From CAZPHU01 sp964419255 (GTDB taxonomy: Bacteria; Fibrobacterota; Chitinivibrionia; Chitinivibrionales; CAYFVL01): a stretch of DNA of 44,136 nt. The first letter of the stretch is position 1, and each line of letters starts with the position of its first letter. The position numbers and the translations under genes were made by a program. The stretch lies in contig CAYQOU010000033.1 in the NCBI GenBank assembly GCA_964419255.1, positions 1-44,136 of the forward strand. The letters run 5' to 3'. This document shows positions 1-7,763 of the stretch, piece by piece. The notes below the pieces were generated by a model. That model was not told the DNA's origin. It saw nothing but the letters and a program-made list of their open reading frames with translations, and ran no database searches.

Positions 1-53
1 GTTTAATATTGTTTTCTATTCCTTTAGGCTTTCTTATGAAATGTCCTTTCATG

Positions 54-1181
54 TCAGGTCCCGTCGGAAGATCGGGTGTTTTCACCTATTATTGCCACGA
101 TATCCGTGAGAACGGTCTCGATCAGGGAGGATGGTCTGCTCAACAGCAGGCCCAAAAGTGTGGAAATCTTGCCCTGAATGCGCGCTACTACTCGGGGGAA
201 ATACTCGGCTGCAGAAACTCCGGCGGCGAGAGTGATGTGGTGCCGCCGAAACCACACGGAAAGGCTTGAGAGTACCAGTGCATGGAACCGGTAGCGAGTC
301 AGAAGAAATCCCGCCTGTATCCAGCACCAGATACGAAGCCACTGGGTGATCGTGCGGCTCAGGCCCTCATACGTTGCTCCGGGCAGCCAGGGCAGCCTGG
401 TGCCGTATGTAAAGAAAAGATGCATCGCCCCGACAAAGGCAAACAGCATCCAGAAACGGGTGAGCGGACGGATAAGGAGAACAGGCGATTTCCTCACGAT
501 CTGAACCCATGCACTGATGCCGACGGCGGCGGCAATCAGAACCGGATGTGAGTCAATGATCATCAGCGCGACAGAGAATCCGAAGAGAAATGTGTTGACA
601 ATTGAATAGGTTTTTGCGGAACTGCTGTTTTGAGAAGGAAAATTATCGATGAGCGAAGCGTTTGTCAAATCCTGAGTAGCCTTAAGCAGGGCAGGGACAA
701 ACAGTCCGGCAAAGCTTCCGAATGCGATCGACGCCACGATCATTACGGGTAGCTGGTAGAAGATTTGATGATTGCCGGTGAGAAGAACAAACACCGCGGT
801 CAGTTGTCCCAGGTTATGAAACAGCGCTCCGGTTATTCCCAGGCCGACCGTACCCAGAGCGCCCCTTCGGCCCAAAAGACGCCAGGCTGCGCCCATGGCG
901 ATACACGCCAGAGCGGCTCCGCTGAGACTCAGTGCGAGAGTCAAAAACGAAAACCCGAAAAACATTCCGGTTATCCAGGAGCGCAGAAACGCAAACACAA
1001 CGGCATCGCGTGTGCCGTATCGTATTATCCAGACCATGGTTACGATGTTGGCAAGCCCCGGTTTGAGCCAGGGAAGCAGCGGTATGCGGGGGATGAAATA
1101 TTCGACTGCCCCGATTCCTATCGCAAGAAGCAGAAGGACCGTCTTATCGGTCAATGCTTGCCTGTTATCGTGCAACGGCAT
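54..1181 (-). CDS. Gx transporter family / EcfT-like fused membrane protein
   Basis: A multi-spanning inner-membrane protein of about 375 aa. The first ~170 residues match the Gx transporter / heptaprenyl diphosphate synthase component I family, which resembles ECF transporter substrate components: a helix running into IPRIPLLPWLKPGLANI, then Gly/Ala-rich helices. The second half, after an Asn/Ser-rich linker near residue 190, has the hydrophobic pattern of an EcfT/CbiQ-like coupling component, so this may be a substrate-plus-coupling fusion (inference). No ECF ATPase gene is in the window. I chose ATG 1181 because AAAAGG lies 11 nt upstream. A TTG at 1211 would lengthen the overlap with the NusG-II gene and has no good ribosome site. 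It is the last gene of the MoxR operon and overlaps its upstream neighbour by 17 nt, suggesting translational coupling. The transported substrate cannot be read from the sequence. Confidence 0.75.
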   Translation of the reverse strand: MPLHDNRQALTDKTVLLLLAIGIGAVEYFIPRIPLLPWLKPGLANIVTMVWIIRYGTRDAVVFAFLRSWITGMFFGFSFLTLALSLSGAALACIAMGAAWRLLGRRGALGTVGLGITGALFHNLGQLTAVFVLLTGNHQIFYQLPVMIVASIAFGSFAGLFVPALLKATQDLTNASLIDNFPSQNSSSAKTYSIVNTFLFGFSVALMIIDSHPVLIAAAVGISAWVQIVRKSPVLLIRPLTRFWMLFAFVGAMHLFFTYGTRLPWLPGATYEGLSRTITQWLRIWCWIQAGFLLTRYRFHALVLSSLSVWFRRHHITLAAGVSAAEYFPRVVARIQGKISTLLGLLLSRPSSLIETVLTDIVAIIGENTRSSDGT

Positions 1182-1539
1182 CGAGGGTGTCGCCTTTTCT
1201 GGAATGAGCAATTTCGATCAGAAGGTGGTTGGGAGCGCAGACGATCTGCTCGTAAGGTGCGTCTATTTTGCCGCTTCGAACACACAACTGTTTGTCACAT
1301 CCGGCTTCGGTTACATGCACCGATTCGTCTTCGATTCTAATTGTCACCTGCCCGATATGTCCCCGAAGATGCACCGTCTTTTCTTGCGAAATAGAATATT
1401 CCGCGATAAGTTTGCTGTCTCGATACACCCGAACCGAGCTTGGTTGCGCATTGAGCAGCATCGGAACGCTCAACGCCGCTGACGCGCATAAAAGTAGAAT
1501 GAGAAAAGCATCCAGTGGCGTAAATTTTTTCGGAATCAT
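1165..1539 (-). CDS. NusG domain II-containing protein
   Basis: A 124-aa protein with one N-terminal membrane helix (about residues 11-29) and a small extracytoplasmic beta domain. The pattern VRVYRDSKLIAEYSI, then HIGQVTIRIED, then CDKQLCVRSGKI is typical of the NusG domain II (pfam07009) family, including the paired Cys in C-D-K-Q-L-C. Despite the name these are not transcription factors; they are often encoded beside Gx transporters and flavin or Rnf electron-transfer genes. Its ATG shares ATGA with the stop of the preceding gene, and its 3' end overlaps the Gx gene, so the three are co-translated. The function is unproven; a role in flavin delivery or membrane redox chemistry is inferred from family context. 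Confidence 0.8.
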   Translation of the reverse strand: MIPKKFTPLDAFLILLLCASAALSVPMLLNAQPSSVRVYRDSKLIAEYSISQEKTVHLRGHIGQVTIRIEDESVHVTEAGCDKQLCVRSGKIDAPYEQIVCAPNHLLIEIAHSRKGDTLDAVAR

Positions 1540-2567
1540 CGCCAGACCGGCTCCTTATCCATGTATACCTGTGCTTTTGCAAAGTAGCGCTGCTTATCCC
1601 GTGATATACCGACAACGGCAACATAGCCGTTGTCCTCCCAGCGCGCGTATGGCGTGAGCAATCCCGGCTGTATATCGAAGAAACCGATGCGGTACAGACG
1701 GTCCGCCGGACCGATTCGATTTTCGTAATATGTCGCAAGATGTTTGGCCTGCGGTCGTACCACTGTGTCAAGAGAGTCCGCCGAATAGGTCCTGGCACTC
1801 TCTATCTCATAGCGGACTAGCCGATCGTCTTGGAAGAAAAATACGATGGAGAAAGGCATTCCATCGATATGTATGTCGCTTCCGAAAGCATAAGATGAAC
1901 GCTGATTGAGTTTTAGCGCCCACTCCTTTTTGCAGTGAAGATTGACCATCTCCCGAGAGGTTCCGAAAGGAAGTGTCTTGAAATCAAACGGACTTGCCAC
2001 CTTCGAGGCCAGATGAGTGGCAAGCGCGGCCGAATCGAGTTTATCGAGTGCGCGGGAAGCAATCCTTTGCTGAAGCGTATGTTCCTTTTTACGTATGGAA
2101 TCCACACGCGCCCGATGCCAGGCAAACACTTCGCAGGGGGTAAATGATTTGACATCCGATAACTGTGCGATAAATTGTCTGCGGATACGCTGGTATTGCC
2201 CGGTTTGCATCTTTTGTTTCAGCGTATTGCGCCAGTTCAAGACATGATTCAAGCTTCGCCGGGTGGTATCGCCGGTGCATCTTCGATACTGCCTTCTCAG
2301 CTCACGCTCCTGCGCGTGAAAAAAAACGCTGTCGATTGCCTCAAAACGGCCGGTCTGCTCGTCTGATGTGCCCGTCGGTGAAACTCCGGGGTTTGAGACT
2401 GAATCGTGGAAGAGCTGTGAGGTGTCCGTCACCTGATCTTTTGTATCGGATGACTTATCGATAACCCGATGATCTTGCGTCAGGCTGCTGTCGGCCCGGG
2501 ATGCTGTGGGGCCGGAAAACCATGCGCACAAAATCAGAAAACATATTGCCGGGTAAACAATCTGCAT
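1536..2567 (-). CDS. Unknown exported protein
   Basis: A 343-aa protein that I do not recognise. ATG 2567 is chosen because GAGGAGA lies just upstream and gives a clean signal peptide (residues 1-25, ending PTASRA); a longer open frame upstream would overlap the previous gene without a ribosome site. The first ~60 mature residues are Ser/Thr/Asp-rich and probably disordered. A basic helical region with many Arg/Gln follows (about 70-175), then a C-terminal ~150 aa beta-rich domain with HIDGMPFSIVFFFQDDRL and RWEDNGYVAVVGISRD. It begins 11 nt after the stop of the 603-aa gene and its stop overlaps the NusG-II start (ATGA). It is probably periplasmic or envelope-associated. No enzyme motif is visible. 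Confidence 0.7.
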   Translation of the reverse strand: MQIVYPAICFLILCAWFSGPTASRADSSLTQDHRVIDKSSDTKDQVTDTSQLFHDSVSNPGVSPTGTSDEQTGRFEAIDSVFFHAQERELRRQYRRCTGDTTRRSLNHVLNWRNTLKQKMQTGQYQRIRRQFIAQLSDVKSFTPCEVFAWHRARVDSIRKKEHTLQQRIASRALDKLDSAALATHLASKVASPFDFKTLPFGTSREMVNLHCKKEWALKLNQRSSYAFGSDIHIDGMPFSIVFFFQDDRLVRYEIESARTYSADSLDTVVRPQAKHLATYYENRIGPADRLYRIGFFDIQPGLLTPYARWEDNGYVAVVGISRDKQRYFAKAQVYMDKEPVWR

Positions 2568-2578
2568 GACTTCTCTCC

Positions 2579-4390
2579 TCAATGGCCTATAAACCGTGTG
2601 GCCCAGCTGCGAACTTCCTTGCCGTTCAGCACATGAAACCGACGAAGGCGCTGAATTGTCTCCGAGCTGAATGAGGACAGGGGTATCCACACCAGACGCT
2701 TATTCAGCCTGCGGGCCATCATACGAAGCGTCAGGTCCGGTTTCCTGGCGCAGATATAACCGACGGCGCTTTCTTTACTGTAAAGCATCGCGCCGTATGA
2801 GAGCTGATGGGACAGGCCGCGGAATTGCATCGTCTGGGTAATCTCAAAAAGATTAGGGATCGGTTTTGGGGGAAACAGCAGCGACAGGCCTCCATACAGT
2901 GACCGCGCGATTCCCGGGCCGACCATGTTATCGAACGGATCGGTTGCATAGAAACTGAGGGTGGATTCCTGATCGTGCTCGGCATACCAGGTCGCCTGCT
3001 GAGGATATTTATCGTCGTGATTTTCATCGAAAATAATTATGACCGTATCCATCTGAGCACGCGTAAAGGGAAGTTCCTTTACATAGATTCGCCTGGTGTA
3101 CCAGTTTCTCAAAGTGTCGCGTATGTCTATGCCGTCTTTTACCGAGGTCGTAAACTGCTCGGTCTTGATATGATCTTCGGAAAGGATGCGCATTGCCCTG
3201 GAGCGTACATGGCTGTTGAATTGTTCTATGCGTTTGTCCTCCGGTACGTGCGAACACATTTTAAAAGGATCCCACTGGAAGCGATAGGTCTTTTTACGCA
3301 TGGTGTTTGCATCCGGTTTGATGGGAATGGTTTGCCACTGTATGGCGGTATCCCGGAAAAGATTGACAGCATCAAAGATGCTGCCGTCGGGAAACCGTAC
3401 CCGATCGATACCCACTCCCATATACGAAGTGTCGGATTCCAGGGGAAGATAGGGGTAATATTTGGCGTTTTTCAGTACTCGAAGAGCATAAGTGTTCCCG
3501 CCGACACCTTTGGCTGCGGTCACTATGTCGAAGAGGGAGGGGATCAGACGGTACTCACCAATCGTCAGGTTGCGCAGAAAGGTCAGGCCGATCCGTATCT
3601 TCGATGGAGAAAGCTGATTTATCTCTTCACTGTTTTCCGAATAATTTTCCCGGGTATCTCTGAACAGATCCTTTATGCAATCGGGGATATTGATCGATTC
3701 CCCGAAGATATTCTGTCGCTCCTGCTCCGCTTTGCCGACGACAAATGGCAGCTCGCCCAGTGCGAAGTATAGATGGTCGGGATATACAAGAAACCTCCTG
3801 ATTTGGTAAGCTGGAGGCTCTTCGAACTGACGATTGTATGATATTTCCCGGTGCAGATGAAAAACCGTTCGGGCGTACGTCGCCATGTGCACAAACGCCA
3901 GGACTCGCCCGTGTTTTGCCATCAGATTCAGAAGCTGTGTCGCGGTATACCGCGCCGATTTGTCCTGCGGGGAATCGGCATCAGGGTTTCCCACCAGACG
4001 GAGACACAATGACGCATACGCATCAAACCCGATTCGCTCCAGAGCATGCTCATCGGGCAGAGGAGCTACGGGGGAAGGCTCCCGCAGGTGCGGGTGGCCG
4101 ATACAGACGTATGGAATACGCCGCTGGCGCGCCTGACGAATAGCCTCTATGGTCGGATCGCACGGGTCGATGGGTACATAAAAGGCGGTACCCTGGGCGC
4201 CTGTTGCCGTCAGGGCCGAGATGTACGGCAACTCGTCAACCGCCGCACCGATATCATCCTGAAAAACTGCTGGTATATCCACCGCAATAATATCGGGAGT
4301 ACTGCTTCCGCATACGGCTCTCGCATGCGCCGCAAAGGTGTAGCGACCGTGGATTATCGGAATAACCGTCAGTCCCGGTAAAATTTCCAC
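2579..4390 (-). CDS. MoxR-associated protein, possible TraB/DUF5682-like N-terminus
   Basis: A 603-aa cytoplasmic protein with no signal peptide or membrane helix. The N-terminal ~130 residues follow the order seen in DUF5682/TraB-like proteins: an early His-Gly (H14-G15), an Ala-rich helix, PDIIAVDIPAV, a hydrophobic strand with AFYVPIDPCDPTIEAIRQA, then RRIPYVCIGHP. This assignment is inference from pattern only. The C-terminal 450 residues are unfamiliar, with a late segment TQTMQFRGLSHQLSYGA. The start is GTG, sharing one nucleotide with the MoxR stop (TAGTG), so translation of the pair is coupled. DUF5682 proteins are commonly encoded next to MoxR ATPases and VWA proteins. Here no VWA partner is present, so the pair could be a variant MoxR chaperone system. 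The biochemical role is unknown. Confidence 0.65.
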   Translation of the reverse strand: MEILPGLTVIPIIHGRYTFAAHARAVCGSSTPDIIAVDIPAVFQDDIGAAVDELPYISALTATGAQGTAFYVPIDPCDPTIEAIRQARQRRIPYVCIGHPHLREPSPVAPLPDEHALERIGFDAYASLCLRLVGNPDADSPQDKSARYTATQLLNLMAKHGRVLAFVHMATYARTVFHLHREISYNRQFEEPPAYQIRRFLVYPDHLYFALGELPFVVGKAEQERQNIFGESINIPDCIKDLFRDTRENYSENSEEINQLSPSKIRIGLTFLRNLTIGEYRLIPSLFDIVTAAKGVGGNTYALRVLKNAKYYPYLPLESDTSYMGVGIDRVRFPDGSIFDAVNLFRDTAIQWQTIPIKPDANTMRKKTYRFQWDPFKMCSHVPEDKRIEQFNSHVRSRAMRILSEDHIKTEQFTTSVKDGIDIRDTLRNWYTRRIYVKELPFTRAQMDTVIIIFDENHDDKYPQQATWYAEHDQESTLSFYATDPFDNMVGPGIARSLYGGLSLLFPPKPIPNLFEITQTMQFRGLSHQLSYGAMLYSKESAVGYICARKPDLTLRMMARRLNKRLVWIPLSSFSSETIQRLRRFHVLNGKEVRSWATRFIGH

Positions 4391-5322
4391 TAGTCAATAT
4401 CCTCCGGCATATCCGGGTTGAGATCGTCGTTGTCCGAGAAGAAGAAATCTCCCAGACTCATGTTGGGAAGATGCTCGCCGGCTTTCTTTCGCCGCTCGGC
4501 CAGAGAATCAAGATCCAGCGCCTCTTCGCCCAGAATCTGTCTGATTGCATTGGTGAATAGCTCGGATGTATCTCCCGGGTGGTTTGCCGCCTTCTGTTTC
4601 AACGTATAGCGTATCGCATTGATACCGTCGCGTACGGAGTAGGGAAGGTCAAGCTGGTGGGCTCTCTGAAGAAACGTCACACACAGATCGAGAATCTCTG
4701 CATCGGAAAAGGGGAGATTATACGACAGAATCTTCATCTCATCTTCACGATCGGGAAATCCCAGCTCGATTCCCGGCTGGAGTCGCGACATGATATAATC
4801 GGGTATCTCGAAGGTGGATGAGTCTTCGTTCATGGTAACGGTCGCCCGGAATTCGTCATGCGCCCTGAGGGTTATGCCCGCCACCACCGACTCCACCGTT
4901 CGGCGGTTGTCGAAAAGCCCTGCAAGCGAGGCCCATGACTTCTCCGACATCCGGTTACCTTCATCCAGTATCGCTATCCCTCCAGTGATCGCCGCGCTCA
5001 GAAGCGGGCTTGCATGGTAGGAGATGGTCCCCTGTTCGGATAGCACCGGAGTCACCAGAAGATCCTCGGGACGGGTATCGGAGGTGCACTGCATGATATA
5101 CACCTGCTGCTTACGCTGTCTGGCCGCGGCCATCGCCAGGGTTGTCTTGCCCACCCCGGGGTAGCCGATTATACGGGGAGTCAACGGGATATCGGCCCTG
5201 TCCAGCGTAAGCCAGCATGCCAGAAGCTGGCGAAGGGGCTCACTCTGACCGATCCACTCTATCGACGTATCTACCGGGTGAGACAAGTGGAGTTTCACAT
5301 TGTCGATAACAACTGACTTCAT
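4390..5322 (-). CDS. MoxR-type AAA+ ATPase
   Basis: A 310-aa AAA+ ATPase of the MoxR/dynein-like clade. Walker A is GYPGVGKTT (residues 53-61), Walker B is GIAILDE (115-121), a sensor-1 segment TVTMNED lies at 161-167, and SR at 179-180 is in the arginine-finger position. A C-terminal helical lid follows, then an acidic tail with DNDDLNPDMPEDID. MoxR proteins act as ATP-driven chaperones that remodel or insert cofactors into a partner, usually a VWA protein; none is encoded here, and the immediate partner gene is the 603-aa protein. This is the first gene of the five-gene operon. A 7-bp hairpin at 5343-5362 lies about 20 nt before the ATG and could fold in the leader. The family call is firm; the target is unknown. 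Confidence 0.9.
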   Translation of the reverse strand: MKSVVIDNVKLHLSHPVDTSIEWIGQSEPLRQLLACWLTLDRADIPLTPRIIGYPGVGKTTLAMAAARQRKQQVYIMQCTSDTRPEDLLVTPVLSEQGTISYHASPLLSAAITGGIAILDEGNRMSEKSWASLAGLFDNRRTVESVVAGITLRAHDEFRATVTMNEDSSTFEIPDYIMSRLQPGIELGFPDREDEMKILSYNLPFSDAEILDLCVTFLQRAHQLDLPYSVRDGINAIRYTLKQKAANHPGDTSELFTNAIRQILGEEALDLDSLAERRKKAGEHLPNMSLGDFFFSDNDDLNPDMPEDID

Positions 5323-5342
5323 AAAAGTAATTCTTTCTTACA

Positions 5343-5362
5343 CCTGAATCGCTCAATTCAGG
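5343..5362 (-). promoter_or_regulatory. Leader hairpin upstream of the MoxR operon
   Basis: CCTGAAT (5343-5349) and ATTCAGG (5356-5362) form a perfect 7-bp stem with a 6-nt loop, about 20 nt upstream of the MoxR ATG in the presumed leader. The 13-mer cgctcaattcagg found here recurs at 12039-12051, again within an inverted repeat, just after the orphan sorting-domain fragment. There is no T-run, so it is not a simple terminator. A regulatory role is a guess. Confidence 0.3.
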
Positions 5363-5602
5363 CCATGAATAAGGAAACGCGCTCTCCAATTCGGGCTTCT
5401 ACATAGTCTTTTCACAGGTTAAACGGTTTCAGGTGTTGGAAGGGTTCAAATCCCAGGCCTGTTTCCTGTCCTCCGTATCCTCCCCTTTCTCCTCCGGCTG
5501 AGGCGCAGAGGGACGGGAGGGTGAAAAGCATCTGTCTTTATACTATTATGTATCTATTCGTCTCTCATCGTTTTGCTTTATCGTGCCTAGCAACCTAGCC
5601 AC

Positions 5603-5702
5603 NNNNNNNNNNNNNNNNNNNNNNNNNNNNNNNNNNNNNNNNNNNNNNNNNNNNNNNNNNNNNNNNNNNNNNNNNNNNNNNNNNNNNNNNNNNNNNNNNN
5701 NN
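5603..5702. other. 100-N scaffold gap with duplicated flanks
   Basis: Exactly 100 N. The ten bases before the gap (acctagccac, 5593-5602) are identical to the ten after it (5703-5712), as at the other two gaps, consistent with unmerged overlapping contig ends rather than missing sequence. Confidence 0.85.
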
Positions 5703-5796
5703 ACCTAGCCACCAAGAATACCGGGCAACCGAATTTAGTTCAGTATACTATTTCGAATGAATCATCTGGTGATTGTACTCCCGATCGCAGTGTAAA

Positions 5797-5834
5797 ATAG
5801 TAAAACGGGGTGGGAAACATGAAATCCCACCCCG
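5797..5834 (-). terminator. Rho-independent terminator of the DUF2225 gene
   Basis: A perfect 10-bp GC-rich stem, CGGGGTGGGA (5806-5815) with TCCCACCCCG (5825-5834), and a 9-nt loop. On the minus strand it is followed by TTTTACTATTTTA. It lies 36 nt beyond the DUF2225 stop codon. Confidence 0.85.
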
Positions 5835-5870
5835 CTGAATAGTCGTTTCCCGAAAAGTGCCCGTTATTTC

Positions 5871-6848
5871 CTACTCGTAGGTAAAGAGATCTTCCATTTC
5901 CCGGTCTTCCCAAAGCGTCTTTGCTTTTTCATGCCATTTGTCTATAGTGGCTGTGGTCAGCCGCGGATTTTCCTTCATCTCTGCGGCCCGGGTATTTCGG
6001 AGATTTTGAAACACACCAATATAAGAATTAGCCTTCTTGAGATTTCCGAGCTTGAGATGCAGAGCAGCAATGGTGTAGATTACCTGCATTTCGATATCTT
6101 CGGCGGGGCAGTTAGAATTTCTGAATGCCTCTTCGAAGTATTTCAGAGCCTCCTGGAGTGACTGGCTGTTATCGATGCCGGCGTTTTTGGATATTTGAGC
6201 TATACGCAGGGCATAGGCGCCGGTCTTGTAGTAGCTGTACGGCTGCTCATATAATATTTCCACACTCGTACGCAGCATGGCCAGACGATAGGAGGCGATT
6301 GCGGCATCCACCCCCCGCGGTCGCCTGAAAAATCCTTCGTAATCGGTGACGGATTTAAGAAAAGCGCGTCTTTCCCCGATTTTCTCCTGAAGCGTCATGA
6401 TGATCATGTTGGGGAGCTGCGACTTGATGGTGCCGGGGCCGGATGCGGATTTTCGGATGAAGTCCTTCTTATCGGAGGAGGCCATGAGACAGCGCGGACA
6501 GATCGTAACGGAAAGCATGTTGTAGTCGACGGAACGATATCCCAGGGCGCCGGTATGGACAGGCACCAGAAATTTACTGTAGGTGATCTGCTGCGTTTTT
6601 GCGCGAAGCTCGTAGCAGGTGATGTTTTCCTGGTTGCACACCGGGCAGGTGAGGGTAAGTTCGTAGATTGGGTCTTTTCCTTCGCCCTGCTCACCAATCA
6701 TGGCCAGATTTTCCTTCTGTGCCTTAATTTTTTTGATATGCTTGATATCCATCTTCGGGCCATACTGACGGATATACTCATTAACCAGATTGGTATCGTT
6801 TAGAAGCGCAAAGAGCCGCTTTTTAACCTCCGCAACATCAACAGCCAT
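5871..6848 (-). CDS. DUF2225 family zinc-binding protein
   Basis: A 325-aa cytoplasmic protein of the DUF2225 (COG1655) family. It has two CxxC knuckles, CPVC (68-71) and CPRC (117-120), which probably bind one zinc, separated by the family's YSKFLVPVHTGALGYRSVDYN region. The C-terminal half (about 170-310) is helical and TPR-like, with an ALKYFEEAF repeat. ATG 6848 is preferred over an upstream ATG at 6884 because AGAGGA lies before it. A strong promoter sits at 6893-6921 and a terminator at 5797-5834, so it is a single-gene unit divergent from rex. The family's function is unknown. It is widespread in spirochaetes, Firmicutes and related bacteria. Confidence 0.88.
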   Translation of the reverse strand: MAVDVAEVKKRLFALLNDTNLVNEYIRQYGPKMDIKHIKKIKAQKENLAMIGEQGEGKDPIYELTLTCPVCNQENITCYELRAKTQQITYSKFLVPVHTGALGYRSVDYNMLSVTICPRCLMASSDKKDFIRKSASGPGTIKSQLPNMIIMTLQEKIGERRAFLKSVTDYEGFFRRPRGVDAAIASYRLAMLRTSVEILYEQPYSYYKTGAYALRIAQISKNAGIDNSQSLQEALKYFEEAFRNSNCPAEDIEMQVIYTIAALHLKLGNLKKANSYIGVFQNLRNTRAAEMKENPRLTTATIDKWHEKAKTLWEDREMEDLFTYE

Positions 6849-6892
6849 GCATGATTCCTCTCGGGTCGGAAATGAAACAAACACTTTGTACT

Positions 6893-6921
6893 ATTATACA
6901 GCTGATCGGGCAATGCTACAA
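6893..6921 (-). promoter_or_regulatory. Sigma-70-type promoter for the DUF2225 gene
   Basis: On the minus strand, TTGTAG (6916-6921) and a perfect TATAAT (6893-6898) are separated by 17 nt. The -10 lies about 45 nt upstream of the ATG at 6848. Confidence 0.7.
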
Positions 6922-7025
6922 GGCTTATTTAACCACCCAAACCGCGAGGCGATCAAAGGGGGTTAAAACAGAGGCCGCGAAATAAAGAAAAAATTCACAG
7001 ATAACGAAAAATAATGCAAATGATG

Positions 7026-7054
7026 TTGACATTGTACTGTGCGGGCCGTATATT
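7026..7054 (+). promoter_or_regulatory. Sigma-70-type promoter for rex-serC-serA
   Basis: A consensus TTGACA (7026-7031), a 17-nt spacer and TATATT (7049-7054), placing the transcript start near 7061, about 25 nt before the rex ATG. No clear palindromic Rex operator (TTGTgAA...TTcACAA type) overlaps it; only single TTCACA half-sites occur nearby (near 6995 and 7068). Confidence 0.75.
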
Positions 7055-7085
7055 CTTAGAGAAAAGTTTCACAGGTGGGAGCGCG

Positions 7086-7703
7086 ATGTTACCAAAACCA
7101 GTTGTTACCAGACTCTGTACCCTCTACCGGCTGTTGGCTGAGTTGGCCGCCCAGGGCCGTAAGACTGTCTCTTCCACCGAACTGAGCGGGATGCTGGGAG
7201 TCAGTGCCTACAGTATCCGAAAAGATATTGCTCATCTGGGAGAAATCGGTACGGTGGGTGCTGGCTATGAGATCGCCATTCTCACGGATGCCATTGCCGG
7301 GCGGCTGAATCTGGCGATCGACAGAAACTGCTGTATAGTGGGACTGGGAAGGCTGGGCAGTGCGGTTCTGGATTCCGACCGATTTCAGCATAGTGGCTTC
7401 AGGATAGTGGCGGGATTCGATTCAAGTATCAACAGGCTTGAGACATTGCGAACCGATATTTCGCTATATCCGGCCTATCAGATAGCCGAAATCGTGGCGC
7501 AGAGGCGCATCGAGCTGGGAATAATCGCCGTTCCCGCACCCGCGGCGCAGCAGACTGCCGAGCGGCTGATCGAGGGAGGGGTGCGGGGGATACTGAATTT
7601 TTCCTCCGCGCTGATTCGGCACGATCACAGGGATGTTTTCGTGACAAATATGGATTTTGTGCGGGAATGTACAATTCTGGCCGCACATATGGAACTGGGG
7701 TAA
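7086..7703 (+). CDS. rex: Redox-sensing transcriptional repressor Rex
   Basis: A 205-aa repressor that senses the NADH/NAD+ ratio. An N-terminal winged helix (about 10-60) contains SSTELSGMLGVSAYSIRKDI, the Rex recognition-helix region, and LGEIGTVGAGYEI, the wing. A Rossmann domain follows with GLGRLG (86-91) for NADH. The C-terminal swapped helix region is NMDFVRECTILAAHMEL. ATG 7086 is chosen because GGTGGGAG precedes it and because it removes 24 non-family residues encoded upstream. Length is normal for Rex (200-215 aa). It is first in an apparent rex-serC-serA unit behind a strong promoter. Rex normally controls fermentative and respiratory dehydrogenases, so the linkage with serine biosynthesis is noteworthy, though co-transcription alone does not show regulation. 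Confidence 0.93.
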   Translation: MLPKPVVTRLCTLYRLLAELAAQGRKTVSSTELSGMLGVSAYSIRKDIAHLGEIGTVGAGYEIAILTDAIAGRLNLAIDRNCCIVGLGRLGSAVLDSDRFQHSGFRIVAGFDSSINRLETLRTDISLYPAYQIAEIVAQRRIELGIIAVPAPAAQQTAERLIEGGVRGILNFSSALIRHDHRDVFVTNMDFVRECTILAAHMELG

Positions 7704-7763
7704 GAAAAAGAATATGTGTTGTTTTGAGAATAAACCGAAAGATTCACACTAAGGGGGTAAAGT

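Larger units (their letters stand above)
5323..5870. other. Intergenic region, 548 nt, with scaffold gap
   Basis: No credible gene on either strand. It holds the MoxR leader hairpin, a GC-rich stretch at 5477-5525 that partly resembles the dispersed hairpin repeat seen at 12161 and 29207 (it ends acgggagggtgaa), a scaffold gap at 5603-5702, and the terminator of the DUF2225 gene near its right end. Confidence 0.6.

Noticed and set aside
5442..5454. tRNA T-arm-like GGGTTCAAATCCC
   Set aside because: The stem does not extend to 5 bp, there is no D-arm or anticodon arm at the right distance, and the only matching acceptor-like arms are over 100 nt apart.
7060..7075. Rex operator at the rex promoter
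   Set aside because: Only single TTCACA half-sites are present; no inverted partner at the expected spacing.
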